The notes below the pieces were generated by a model. That model made no database searches. It saw only the letters and a list, made by a program, of their open reading frames with translations, and was not told where the DNA came from. This document shows positions 1 to 6,097 of a stretch of 6,097 bases of DNA, piece by piece (the stretch's first letter is position 1; each line of letters starts with the position of its first letter). This DNA is from Pseudonocardiaceae bacterium (lineage in GTDB: Bacteria; Actinomycetota; Actinomycetes; Mycobacteriales; Pseudonocardiaceae). Both the position numbers and the translations under genes were made by a program. Where the stretch lies: contig JAICSB010000209.1 in NCBI GenBank assembly GCA_025937115.1, positions 1 to 6,097 of the forward strand, in the 5' to 3' direction.

Positions 1-60
1 CTGTTCGCCCACTGGAAAGCCGGTGCCCACCCCGTCGGCTGGGCGACGGGAGCCGTGTGA
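1..60 (+). CDS. Group II intron reverse transcriptase/maturase, C-terminal fragment
   Basis: Frame 1 is open from the left edge to a TGA at 58-60 and gives 19 residues beginning LFAHWKAG and ending WATGAV. An (L)F-x-HW segment close to the C-terminus, followed by a short tail ending in GAV, fits my memory of bacterial intron-encoded proteins. These combine reverse transcriptase, maturase (X) and sometimes endonuclease domains, and promote splicing and retrohoming. None of those domains is inside the window, so activity cannot be judged. The last codons and the stop are read from the 5' strand of domain V, so protein and ribozyme core share bases. The identification rests mainly on the intron RNA domains directly downstream; the peptide alone would be weak evidence. 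Confidence 0.75.
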   Translation: MFAHWKAGAHPVGWATGAV

Positions 61-83
61 CGCGAGAGTGTCACGCACGGTTC
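50..83 (+). ncRNA. Group II intron domain V (catalytic hairpin)
   Basis: The 34 nt fold exactly as domain V. A lower 8-bp helix pairs GAGCCGTG (50-57) with CACGGTTC (76-83), with one G-U pair. An upper 6-bp helix pairs TGACGC (58-63) with GTGTCA (68-73). A GAGA tetraloop (GNRA type, 64-67) caps it, and a 2-nt bulge, CG (74-75), lies on the 3' side. The AGC at 51-53 is the conserved catalytic triad that helps bind the active-site metals. Length, helix sizes, loop and bulge all match the family, which makes this the strongest evidence for the intron. Confidence 0.93.
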
Positions 84-86
84 AAC

Positions 87-120
87 GAGCGCCGGAGGGT
101 GCAACTCCCTCCGGCGACTC
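87..120 (+). ncRNA. Group II intron domain VI with bulged branch-point A
   Basis: A perfect 10-bp stem (90-99 with 107-116) closes a 7-nt loop, TGCAACT. Below it, GAG (87-89) pairs with CTC (118-120), leaving A117 unpaired on the 3' side. In group II introns this bulged A supplies the 2'-OH that attacks the 5' splice site. The linker to domain V is AAC (84-86), a normal length. The 3' splice site is expected 7-8 nt after the A, around 124-125, but I cannot fix the exact base without an uninterrupted relative. Confidence 0.85.
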
Positions 121-124
121 ACCT

Positions 125-232
125 GCCGTAGACGACAATCTTTGTCGCGTAGCGCACACAAACCGTGATCACTGGTACCACGCGATCACACGCGCTGTCG
201 CGCGATCTGCTCGCCGGGTGCTGCGGGACGGC
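125..232. other. Spacer between intron and panB 3' end, with small inverted repeats
   Basis: I see no gene in these 108 bases. CGACAA (133-138) and TTGTCG (142-147) form a 6-bp hairpin with a 3-nt loop, directly beyond the intron end. GTGATC (165-170) and GATCAC (184-189) form a second inverted repeat around the palindrome TGGTACCA. CGCGATC occurs twice, 20 bases apart (181-187 and 201-207). The spacer is the intron's 3' exon and also the region where panB transcription (minus strand) should end. Neither hairpin is followed by a run of T on the minus strand, so neither is a classical terminator. Confidence 0.5.
165..189 (-). terminator. Possible panB terminator hairpin without U-tract (weak)
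   Basis: The perfect 6-bp arms GTGATC and GATCAC enclose 13 nt that are themselves partly self-complementary (TGGTACCA). On the minus strand this lies 44 bases beyond the panB stop. Mycobacterial terminators often lack a U-tract, which is why it is listed, but the stem is short and only moderately stable. It could equally be a protein-binding palindrome or chance. Confidence 0.22.
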
Positions 233-1099
233 TCAGCGGTAGGTGTGTTCCGGCCCCGGGTAGGCGCCTGAGCGGACATCTTCGGCGAAGTGGCTCGCGG
301 CGTCCCGCAGGCCGTCGCCGAGCTGGGCGTAGATCTTGACGAACTTCGGCACCGGGCCACTGGCAGGGTGGAAGGCCGCCATGTCCTGCCACACCATGAC
401 CTGCGAGTCGCAAGCCGGTCCGGCACCGATCCCGATGGTGGGCACACTCGCCGCCGCGGTGATCCGCGCAGCCAGCTCGGCCGGCACCACTTCGAGCACT
501 ATGGCGAACGCTCCGGCGGCTTCCAGGGCCTTCGCGTCGTCGAGCAGGCGTTCGCCCTGCTCACCCCGGCCTTGCACCTGGTAGCCGCTCATCGCGTGCA
601 CCGACTGCGGGGTGAGCCCGAGGTGCGCCATCACCGGCACGCCCGCCGCGACCAGCGCCTCCACCTGGGGCAGCACTCGGCGACCGCCTTCCAGCTTCAC
701 GGCGTGCGCGCCGGCCTCTTTGAGAAAACGGGCCGCAGTCTCCAGGGCTTGGGTTGGGGACGATTGATAGGAACCGAATGGCAGGTCGGCGACGACCAGC
801 GCACGACGGGCCCCGCGGACCACGCCGCGTGCCAAGGGCACCAGTTCGTCGACAGTCACCGGTAGCGTCGTGTCGTAGCCATAGACGACGTTGGCCGCCG
901 AGTCGCCAACCAGCAACACCGGGATTCCGGCGGCGTCGAGCACCCTGGCCGTGGAGTAGTCATACGCGGTGAGCATCGCCCACTTCTCGCCGCGGGATTT
1001 GGCCGCCATGAGATCTTGGACGCGAACGCGTCTCACTTTCTGGTCGGATCCCACCGGTCCGCCGTACAGCGCGGGTTGGTCACCAGCTGCGGTCATCAT
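233..1099 (-). CDS. panB: 3-methyl-2-oxobutanoate hydroxymethyltransferase (ketopantoate synthesis)
   Basis: PanB transfers a one-carbon unit from 5,10-methylene-tetrahydrofolate to 2-oxoisovalerate, giving ketopantoate, the committed step to pantothenate and CoA in the cytosol. The 288 residues form one TIM-barrel domain of normal family length. Family residues are visible: metal ligands Asp66 (LVGDS) and Asp105 (VADLPFGSY), Lys135 and Glu137 (VKLEGG), His159 ([10 protein letters not shown]) and the catalytic-base Glu203 (VLEVVP). The conserved TIGIGAG segment begins at residue 221. Residues 1-20 are a loose, poorly conserved lead. Two ATG codons stand in tandem (1099 and 1096); I take the first because GGAGG lies 7 nt upstream. 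Nothing suggests inactivation. nadE lies upstream on the same strand, 212 bases away. Confidence 0.97.
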   Translation of the reverse strand: MMTAAGDQPALYGGPVGSDQKVRRVRVQDLMAAKSRGEKWAMLTAYDYSTARVLDAAGIPVLLVGDSAANVVYGYDTTLPVTVDELVPLARGVVRGARRALVVADLPFGSYQSSPTQALETAARFLKEAGAHAVKLEGGRRVLPQVEALVAAGVPVMAHLGLTPQSVHAMSGYQVQGRGEQGERLLDDAKALEAAGAFAIVLEVVPAELAARITAAASVPTIGIGAGPACDSQVMVWQDMAAFHPASGPVPKFVKIYAQLGDGLRDAASHFAEDVRSGAYPGPEHTYR

Positions 1100-1105
1100 C
1101 GACCG

Positions 1106-1113
1106 TCCTCCCT
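1106..1113 (-). promoter_or_regulatory. Ribosome binding site of panB
   Basis: On the minus strand AGGGAGGA contains a full GGAGG core whose last G is 7 nt before the ATG at 1099. It supports this start over the in-frame ATG one codon later. A possible leader hairpin (1119-1123 with 1132-1136, extendable to 7 bp with a G-U pair) lies just upstream and leaves the site itself unpaired. Confidence 0.75.
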
Positions 1114-1157
1114 CGAGGCCGGCCGTTGTTCGCCGGTCCCCGGGTCATCTCGGATCG

Positions 1158-1186
1158 CTGGTACACAGCCTGGCACCGATTGTCAG
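1158..1186 (-). promoter_or_regulatory. Candidate panB promoter in the 212-base nadE-panB gap (weak)
   Basis: On the minus strand CTGACA (1186-1181, five of six matches to a sigma-70 type -35) is followed after 17 nt by TACCAG (1163-1158) preceded by TGTG, like an extended -10. The -10 itself is poor because it lacks the final T. A second -35-like TTGACG lies at 1229-1224 without a good -10. The gap holds no convincing gene and no clear terminator behind nadE, so panB may use its own promoter, read-through from nadE, or both. Confidence 0.25.
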
Positions 1187-1311
1187 GACTTGGCATCAGC
1201 GTGCGACGAGACTCACAGCCACGCGTCAAAGATCCCGGGTGATCGCCGAAACCGAGGCGTAGCCGGGCAAATCTGCACCGCCACGGCTCAGTTCCGATGA
1301 TCAAGAGGTGG

Positions 1312-3057
1312 CTAATGTTCGTCGTCGGTGAGGCCGCGTTCGCGCCAGCGGTTGGTGATCGGCAGTCGCCGGTCCCGGCCGAACGCCTTCAAGGTGATCT
1401 TCGTACCGGGCGGATACTGTCGTCGTTTGTACTCTGCGGCGTCCACCAGCCGGACGATGTGCTCGACCAGTTCGGGCGCGAACCCAGCCGCCACCAGGTC
1501 GGTGAACCCGCGGTCGCCTTCCACATAGTCGTCAAGCACCTCGTCAAGCTGCTGATAATCGGGCAGCGAGTCGGTGTCGAGTTGGTCGGGACGAAGCTCG
1601 GCCGAAGGCGGCTTGCTGATCGAGCTCGGTGGGATGGGTGCGGTCTCACCCCGTTTCTCGGCCTGCGCGTTGCGCCACCGAGCCAGCGCCCACACTGCCG
1701 TCTTCGGTAGGTCTTTAATCGGCGCGAAGCCACCGACGGCATCACCGTAGATCGTCGAGTACCCCACGGCGAGCTCGGATTTGTTGCCGGTCGCCAGCAC
1801 CAGATGTCCGTACTGGTTGGACAGCGCCATCAGGGTCACCCCACGGCAGCGGGCCTGCACGTTCTCCTCAGCGAGTCCGAACAGCTCGAGCTGTCGCACG
1901 AAGACGTCAACCATGTCCCCGATCGGCTGTACCTGGTAATGCAGCCCGGTGCGCTCAGCGAGTTCTGCAGCGTCAGTCCGAGAGTGCGCCGAGGAATACG
2001 ACGAGGGCATCGAGATTCCATACACGGCGTCAGCGCCCAGCGCGTCCACCGCGAGCGCCGCGCACACCGCGGAGTCGATCCCGCCGGATAGCCCCAGCAC
2101 CACCGAGCGGAATCCGTTCTTGCGCGCGTAGTCCCGCAGGCCCGTCACCAGCGCGCCCCACACTTCGGCCTCATCGGACAGCGGCTCGGTTGCCGGCCCG
2201 GTGGAAGGCCCAGTGGCAGCCGGGTAGGGCGGCACCGGGTCGTTGCTCAGGATGATCCGGTGCACGTCGAGTCCGGCGTAGCGGCCCACCGCCCTGGGCG
2301 AGCCGCCGGGCAGATCCAGGTCGAGCGTCACGATGTGCTCGGTGAACTGCGGCGCCCGCATCAGCAGCTCCCCGCGTCCGCCGACCACCATCGAGTCACC
2401 GTCGAAGACCAGCTCGTCTTGTCCACCCACCAGGTTCGCGTAGGCCAGCGGCGCGCCCACCTCGATCGCCCGGCGCGCCACCAGCGCCAACCGCGTGTCG
2501 TCCTTGTTGCGTTCGTAGGGCGACGCGTTGGGCGCGACCACCAGGTCCACCCCGGCCTGGGCCAGCGCGGTGATCGGACCGCCCACCTGCCAGATGTCCT
2601 CGCAGATCACCATCCCGATCTCCAGGCCGTGCAGCCGGAACACGGTCAAGGTGGTGCCGGGGATGAAGTAGCGGCGTTCGTCGAACACCCCGTAGTTGGG
2701 CAGGTGGTGCTTGAACTGGCGGGCGACCACCCGCCCGCGGTACAAGACCGCCGCGGCGTCGCGAGAGCCATGGGTGTCAGAGTCGAGGTATCCGACGACA
2801 ACGGCCAGCTCCGCACAGCCGTTCTGGGTGAGTCGCGTGGCCAGCGTCTCGAGCGCTTGCACCGACCCGGTGACGAAAGATTCCCGCAGCGCCAGATCCT
2901 CCACCGGGTAGCCGGTCAGCGCCATCTCGCCGAACACCACGATGTGCGCACCGGCAGCGGTGGCTTCCCGGCAGCGGTTGGCGATCATCGTGGCATTACC
3001 CACGATGTCACCGACACACGGATTCACCTGGGCCAGGGCCAGACGCAACTGCGGCAT
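1312..3057 (-). CDS. nadE: Glutamine-dependent NAD+ synthetase
   Basis: The enzyme performs the last step of NAD+ synthesis: ATP-dependent amidation of nicotinic acid adenine dinucleotide, with ammonia released from glutamine. Both halves are present in 581 residues. An N-terminal nitrilase-fold glutaminase (about 1-275) has the triad Glu44 (GEMALTGY), Lys116 (KHHLPNYGVFDE) and Cys152 (VICEDIW). A proline-rich linker (about 275-290) leads to the C-terminal synthetase (about 295-570), with the pyrophosphatase P-loop SGGIDS at 324-329, YGDAVGGFAPIKDLPKT at 437-453 and PPSAELRPDQ at 483-492. The length fits the roughly 580-residue type; from memory, the M. tuberculosis enzyme Rv2438c is about 679. 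The ATG at 3057 is followed directly by conserved sequence, so the start is good even though the nearest purine-rich AGAGG is distant. No active-site damage is seen. Confidence 0.96.
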   Translation of the reverse strand: MPQLRLALAQVNPCVGDIVGNATMIANRCREATAAGAHIVVFGEMALTGYPVEDLALRESFVTGSVQALETLATRLTQNGCAELAVVVGYLDSDTHGSRDAAAVLYRGRVVARQFKHHLPNYGVFDERRYFIPGTTLTVFRLHGLEIGMVICEDIWQVGGPITALAQAGVDLVVAPNASPYERNKDDTRLALVARRAIEVGAPLAYANLVGGQDELVFDGDSMVVGGRGELLMRAPQFTEHIVTLDLDLPGGSPRAVGRYAGLDVHRIILSNDPVPPYPAATGPSTGPATEPLSDEAEVWGALVTGLRDYARKNGFRSVVLGLSGGIDSAVCAALAVDALGADAVYGISMPSSYSSAHSRTDAAELAERTGLHYQVQPIGDMVDVFVRQLELFGLAEENVQARCRGVTLMALSNQYGHLVLATGNKSELAVGYSTIYGDAVGGFAPIKDLPKTAVWALARWRNAQAEKRGETAPIPPSSISKPPSAELRPDQLDTDSLPDYQQLDEVLDDYVEGDRGFTDLVAAGFAPELVEHIVRLVDAAEYKRRQYPPGTKITLKAFGRDRRLPITNRWRERGLTDDEH

Positions 3058-3072
3058 GCGCTCATCATCCGC

Positions 3073-3099
3073 CTCTGGGCGCGGAGCGCCCGCTCAGAG
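3073..3099. repeat. Bulged stem-loop in the nadE/hydrolase divergent region
   Basis: GGGCGC (3077-3082) pairs with GCGCCC (3086-3091) across a 3-nt loop. CTCT (3073-3076) pairs with AGAG (3096-3099) below a 4-nt one-sided bulge. In a nadE transcript this hairpin would lie about 15 nt before the start codon and would cover AGAGG, the only Shine-Dalgarno-like stretch there. In DNA form it could be an operator. Function is inference. Confidence 0.5.
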
Positions 3100-3131
3100 C
3101 CATCCGGGGGATCACTAGGCTCTGCCGGATG
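3095..3131. repeat. Two interleaved 7-bp inverted repeats across the hydrolase promoter and start
   Basis: CAGAGCC (3095-3101) is the exact inverse of GGCTCTG (3118-3124), and CATCCGG (3101-3107) is the exact inverse of CCGGATG (3125-3131). The right arms are adjacent; they span the last bases of the -10 box and the ATG of the hydrolase gene. The two pairs cannot form one continuous stem, so they are alternative pairings or a pair of overlapping operator-like sites. The arms are exact, but the region is short and GC-rich, so chance is possible. Confidence 0.45.
3116..3121 (+). promoter_or_regulatory. -10 box TAGGCT of the hydrolase gene, leaderless geometry
   Basis: TAGGCT fits the mycobacterial -10 consensus TANNNT. 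Exactly 7 nt separate its last base from the A of the ATG at 3129, so transcription would begin on or next to the start codon. No good Shine-Dalgarno is present before that ATG, in keeping with a leaderless mRNA, which is common in mycobacteria. The -35 region (CTCAGA at 3093-3098) is poor, as is usual for such promoters. Confidence 0.5.
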
Positions 3132-4733
3132 TCGCGCCCCTTGCGCCCGACCGCTGCCCTGGCGATCGTGCTTGCCCTCAGTGGTTGCACTGTCGCGAGC
3201 AGCCGCCCGGCTGCCACCGTTGGGGGGTCACAACTCGGCGCGGACGTTTCGCGGTACCAGGCCGGCCCGGCGGGATCGGTGCCCCCGGGTCTCGAACGGT
3301 TCTACGCCCAGCAACTGGCCTGGAGCGGCTGTAAGGACTTCGCCACCACAGACTACGACCGGCAGTCCTTCACCGATCCCACGCTGCGCTGTACCCGGGT
3401 GGAGGTGCCACTGGACTATGCCCACCCACAGGGGCCCACCGCGCGGATCGGAGTGCTCCGCCGCCCCGCCGACAACCAGCAAGAGCGGCTGGGCTCGCTG
3501 CTGGTCAATCCCGGCGGTCCCGGCGCTTCGGGGATGACGGCAGTCGCATCGCGAGCCGGCACGTTAGCCGGAACCGACTTGGGCCGCCGGTTCGACCTGG
3601 TCGGTTTCGACCCCCGCGGAATCGGCGCCAGCCAGCCGAAGATTATTTGCCGGAACACTCAGGAGGAGGACGCCGAGCGGCTCGACGTTGACCTGGATAC
3701 CTCGCCCGCAGGGATTGCGCAGACCGAGAGCGAGAACCGAGCCTACGCGCAGCTGTGTGCCCAGCGGGTGGGCAAGGACATGCTCGCCAACGCCGGCACC
3801 CGGGACGTCGCGCGGGACATGGACGTGTTGCGGTCCGCGCTCGGGGACGCGAAACTCAACTTCCTCGGCTACTCTTATGGCACCCGGCTCGGGACCTCCT
3901 ACGCCGAGCAGTTCCCGGGCAATGTGCGGGCGATGGTGCTCGACGGCGCACTGGATCCGAATGAGAACCTGGTGCAAAGTTTGGTAAACCAGGGTGCCGG
4001 GTTCCAGCAGTCGTTCGACGCGTTCGTCGGCTGGTGTCTCGCACAATCCCAGTGCTGGTTGGGCACCATCCCGAAAGATCAGGCCAACCAGGCCTTCCAG
4101 CTGCTATTGCTGCCGTTGACTACCGCGGCGCGGCCCGTCGGCGACCGCAAGCTGTCCTATACGGACGCTACGATCGGCACGATTCAGGCGCTGTACACCG
4201 ACCAGCTCTGGCCGGTGCTCAATCGGGGCCTGTCCGAACTGGCCCACGGGAACGGTTCCACCCTGTTGAGATTGGCTGACATCTATTACCAGCGCGATGA
4301 GCACGGCTACTCCGGTAGCCAGGATGCCTTCGAAGCGGTCCGGTGTGTGGACGACCCTCCCGTGACAGATCCGGCGATGGTGCAGGAGGCCGACCGGCTC
4401 TACCGGGAGGCCGCGCCCTTCCTCGACGACGGGCACCCACCGTCGGCGGCCCGGGATGCCTGCGCTTTCTGGCCGGTGCCGCCGACCGGCGATTCCGGCG
4501 ACCCGCAGGTGGACGGTCTGCCACCGGTGCTCGTGGTGTCCACGACAGGTGATCCGGCCACGCCGTACCAGTCTGGAGTGGAGCTGGCCCACCGGCTTCG
4601 CGGCAAGTTGGTCACCTTTGAGGGCAACCAGCACACTGTCGTCCTGCAGGGCGTGAAGTGCGTGGACGACGCAGTGTCGAATTATCTGCTGCGGCTCATT
4701 CTGCCGAAGCGGTCGACACTGTGCGCCGCTTAG
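3129..4733 (+). CDS. Secreted lipoprotein serine hydrolase, TAP/Hip1 (CaeA)-type alpha/beta hydrolase
   Basis: The 534-residue protein starts with a lipoprotein signal peptide (residues 1-19, hydrophobic 9-18, lipobox LSGC with Cys20 as lipid anchor), so it should sit on the outer face of the membrane. The alpha/beta-hydrolase fold follows: oxyanion-loop [11 protein letters not shown] (125-135), [11 protein letters not shown] (158-168), nucleophile elbow GYSYG with Ser249, acid Asp475 ([10 protein letters not shown]) and His502 (GNQHTV). The last 60 or so residues match the TAP-like C-terminal domain. Relatives include Streptomyces tripeptidyl aminopeptidases and mycobacterial Rv2223c, Rv2224c (CaeA/Hip1) and Rv2672, described as envelope proteases or esterases. 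Which of these is the true ortholog cannot be settled here; the position near panB favours the Rv2224c group. Several cysteines (68, 88, 210, 303, 309, 406, 445, 511, 532) could form disulfides. Substrate unknown. Confidence 0.9.
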   Translation: MSRPLRPTAALAIVLALSGCTVASSRPAATVGGSQLGADVSRYQAGPAGSVPPGLERFYAQQLAWSGCKDFATTDYDRQSFTDPTLRCTRVEVPLDYAHPQGPTARIGVLRRPADNQQERLGSLLVNPGGPGASGMTAVASRAGTLAGTDLGRRFDLVGFDPRGIGASQPKIICRNTQEEDAERLDVDLDTSPAGIAQTESENRAYAQLCAQRVGKDMLANAGTRDVARDMDVLRSALGDAKLNFLGYSYGTRLGTSYAEQFPGNVRAMVLDGALDPNENLVQSLVNQGAGFQQSFDAFVGWCLAQSQCWLGTIPKDQANQAFQLLLLPLTTAARPVGDRKLSYTDATIGTIQALYTDQLWPVLNRGLSELAHGNGSTLLRLADIYYQRDEHGYSGSQDAFEAVRCVDDPPVTDPAMVQEADRLYREAAPFLDDGHPPSAARDACAFWPVPPTGDSGDPQVDGLPPVLVVSTTGDPATPYQSGVELAHRLRGKLVTFEGNQHTVVLQGVKCVDDAVSNYLLRLILPKRSTLCAA

Positions 4734-6097
4734 TTTTGATCAGCAGGGCGCCCACCGCGCCGATCACGCATATCCCCGAGGTGAGCAAGAAGATCTCTTT
4801 GTACTGGATGCGCAGCGCCACCTGCAACGCGAGCTGGTAGCTGGCAAGCTGCTGTTGATAAATCTGAGTACTGACGCCGAAGGGCAGTGGGGTAGCGAGT
4901 TCGGCGGTGAGCTCGCGAAAGCGGTGCAGGCCCCACGCGGACAGCGCGGCGACACCGACGAGCATCCCGGTCATCCGGGCGACAACTACCGCGGCGGACG
5001 CCACCCCGTGTCGGTCGGGTGGCGTTGCGCGCAGCGCAGCAGTGGACAGCGGCGCGATCACCAGACCGAGCCCCAGACCGGCTAGTGCCAGATCGGTGTC
5101 GAGTCTGGGCAAGGTAAGCAGGCCGAAGTCATGGCGGGCAGCCAGGATGTCCGCGGGCCATCCCGCGATCAGCAGGTAGCCGGCGGCGGCCAGCAGCATC
5201 CCGAACAGCGTCACCACCGTCTCGCGCAGCCAGCTCGCCGCCAAACCCCCTACCAGTGCACCGACCGGCAGCGCGACCAGGAACCGGACCAGGATCGCGG
5301 TCGCCCCGGCGGGGTTGCGCCCCAGCACCGTCTGCGCGTACAGCTCGACGTCGACGAGGGTCACCATCAGCGCCGCCCCAGCCGCCAGGCTGACCCCTAG
5401 TGACCCGAGGAAAACCCGCCAGTGCACGCCGACGGGATCGAGCAGCCGCACCGTGGCGTGCCGTTCCCACAGGACGAACGCCAGCCCAGTGGCTGCCGCC
5501 GCGCCCAGCACCGGCCATCCCCAGGACGGCAGCGCCCCACGGTCAGGATCGGGGTTGTACAGCCCGACCACCAGCAGCCCCAGGGTGAGTGCCAGTAGGC
5601 CGCCGCCAACCAGGTCCAGCGGTGCCCGGGAAATATCCTCGGACCGAGCCTTAGCCGGAACGGCCAGTTGGACCGCCAGCACAGCGGCGACTGCCAGGGG
5701 GACGTTCACCCAGAAGACGCCGCGCCAGCCGACCAGCGCGGCCAGCCCTGCCCCGTAGAGCGGTCCCAACACACTGCCCAGCTCCTGAGCAGCACCCAGC
5801 GCGCCCAGTGCGGTGGACCGGCCACGGTCGGGCCACAGGTCAGCGGCCAGCGCCATGGATACCGGTAGCAAAGCGCCGCCGGCGATGCCTTGCAGGGTGC
5901 GCCCCGTCACGAGTACCGGCAGGGTCACCGCGACGGCAGTGATGACCGACGCGGCCCCAAAGGTGACCAGACAAGCCTGCAGCAGCGCCCGCCGGCCGAA
6001 GCGATCAGACGCTTGACCCAGCAGCGGCATCGCAGCGACGTAGCCCAGCAGGAAGCCGGTGACGATCGGGGTGGCCCGCTCCAGATGGTTGATCGGC
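4696..6097 (-). CDS. P55-like MFS multidrug efflux transporter (N-terminus beyond the right edge)
   Basis: This is a drug:proton antiporter of the 14-helix MFS group (DHA2 type) in the inner membrane. The frame stays open to base 6096 and gives 466 residues. The ATG at 6030 is not the real start, because conserved sequence ([11 protein letters not shown]) precedes it; about 40 N-terminal residues with the first helix are missing. Numbered from the window edge, motif A is [10 protein letters not shown] at 27-36, and motif C in helix 5 contains [14 protein letters not shown] at 102-115. Many hydrophobic helices follow. Segments such as [20 protein letters not shown] and [14 protein letters not shown] agree closely with my memory of mycobacterial P55 (Rv1410c), which works with lipoprotein LprG in drug efflux and triacylglyceride export. 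Ortholog or paralog cannot be decided. The last 12 codons overlap the hydrolase 3' end on the other strand. Confidence 0.9.
   Translation of the reverse strand, partial: PINHLERATPIVTGFLLGYVAAMPLLGQASDRFGRRALLQACLVTFGAASVITAVAVTLPVLVTGRTLQGIAGGALLPVSMALAADLWPDRGRSTALGALGAAQELGSVLGPLYGAGLAALVGWRGVFWVNVPLAVAAVLAVQLAVPAKARSEDISRAPLDLVGGGLLALTLGLLVVGLYNPDPDRGALPSWGWPVLGAAAATGLAFVLWERHATVRLLDPVGVHWRVFLGSLGVSLAAGAALMVTLVDVELYAQTVLGRNPAGATAILVRFLVALPVGALVGGLAASWLRETVVTLFGMLLAAAGYLLIAGWPADILAARHDFGLLTLPRLDTDLALAGLGLGLVIAPLSTAALRATPPDRHGVASAAVVVARMTGMLVGVAALSAWGLHRFRELTAELATPLPFGVSTQIYQQQLASYQLALQVALRIQYKEIFLLTSGICVIGAVGALLIKTKRRTVSTASAE

Larger units (their letters stand above)
1..124 (+). mobile_element. 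3' end of a group II intron (5' part lies outside the window)
   Basis: Group II introns are self-splicing ribozymes that move as retroelements through an encoded reverse transcriptase/maturase. Three elements stand here in the expected order and spacing: the tail of the encoded protein, a 34-nt domain V, then after a 3-nt linker a domain VI hairpin with a bulged A. The right boundary is approximate: the 3' splice site normally lies about 7-8 nt after the branch A, which puts it near 124-125, but it could be a few bases away. The rest of the intron and its 5' exon lie to the left of base 1. The intron points toward the 3' end of panB, which is on the opposite strand. The intron class cannot be set from this fragment. 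Confidence 0.88.

Noticed and set aside
23..271. An 82-codon + strand frame across the intron end and spacer
   Set aside because: It crosses domains V and VI, the splice site and the panB tail. The intron structure explains the sequence better, and no protein family is recognisable.
290..865. A 191-codon + strand frame opposite panB
   Set aside because: It mirrors the conserved panB frame, has no plausible ribosome binding site and shows no known domain.
1206..1304. A small gene in the nadE-panB gap, for example the minus strand frame from 1304 into panB
   Set aside because: It lacks a ribosome binding site and a recognisable product, and its frame continues over the panB start in the wrong phase.
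1100..1311. A pan-type regulatory RNA or pantothenate-linked riboswitch before panB
   Set aside because: I see no tandem hairpins with bulged adenines as in the pan motif, and that motif is known to me from other phyla.
2260..3537. A 425-codon open frame on the + strand opposite nadE, running past the hydrolase start
   Set aside because: It is antisense to a fully conserved NAD synthetase and out of frame with the conserved hydrolase. Long antisense frames are expected in GC-rich DNA, and the product is rich in Arg, His and Gly with no recognisable motif.
4104..4634. A 176-codon minus strand frame opposite the hydrolase
   Set aside because: It is a shadow of the hydrolase gene, whose catalytic motifs fix the true frame.
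4696..6030. MFS gene starting at the ATG at 6030
   Set aside because: The frame is open to the window edge and encodes conserved transporter sequence before that ATG, which would fall inside a helix next to motif A.
1..6097. tRNA or rRNA genes, CRISPR arrays, insertion-sequence ends, defence or toxin-antitoxin genes
   Set aside because: None is visible on either strand; apart from the intron end and short spacers, the window is filled by four conserved genes.

Overview
The window is GC-rich chromosomal DNA from an actinomycete, most probably a Mycobacterium or close relative. The evidence is the GC-rich codon use, a PanB, a lipoprotein of the secreted TAP/Hip1 hydrolase type, and a transporter that closely resembles mycobacterial P55 (Rv1410c) as I recall that protein. 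Species assignment is not possible from the sequence alone.

Layout, left to right. Bases 1 to about 124 (+) are the 3' end of a bacterial group II intron: the last 19 codons of its reverse transcriptase/maturase, a textbook domain V, and a domain VI with a bulged branch-point A. A 108-base spacer with small inverted repeats separates the intron from panB. panB (233-1099, -) encodes ketopantoate hydroxymethyltransferase (pantothenate/CoA synthesis). After a 212-base gap comes nadE (1312-3057, -), a glutamine-dependent NAD+ synthetase. A compact 71-base divergent region, dense in inverted repeats, separates nadE from a lipoprotein-type TAP-family serine hydrolase (3129-4733, +). That gene's -10 box places transcription start on or next to its ATG, so it may be leaderless. 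Its 3' end overlaps, tail to tail by 38 bases, a P55-like 14-helix MFS efflux protein (4696 to beyond the right edge, -).

nadE and panB share a strand and both serve nucleotide-type cofactor synthesis (NAD+, CoA), so they may be transcribed together, although the gap also leaves room for a panB promoter. The hydrolase and the transporter are envelope proteins. The group II intron is the only mobile element seen. The main points for follow-up are the intron terminus, whose maturase stop codon lies inside the ribozyme core; nadE lying between the hydrolase and panB, which differs from my recollection of M. tuberculosis; and the mutually exclusive inverted repeats in the nadE/hydrolase divergent region. 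I did not find a clearly new multi-gene system.
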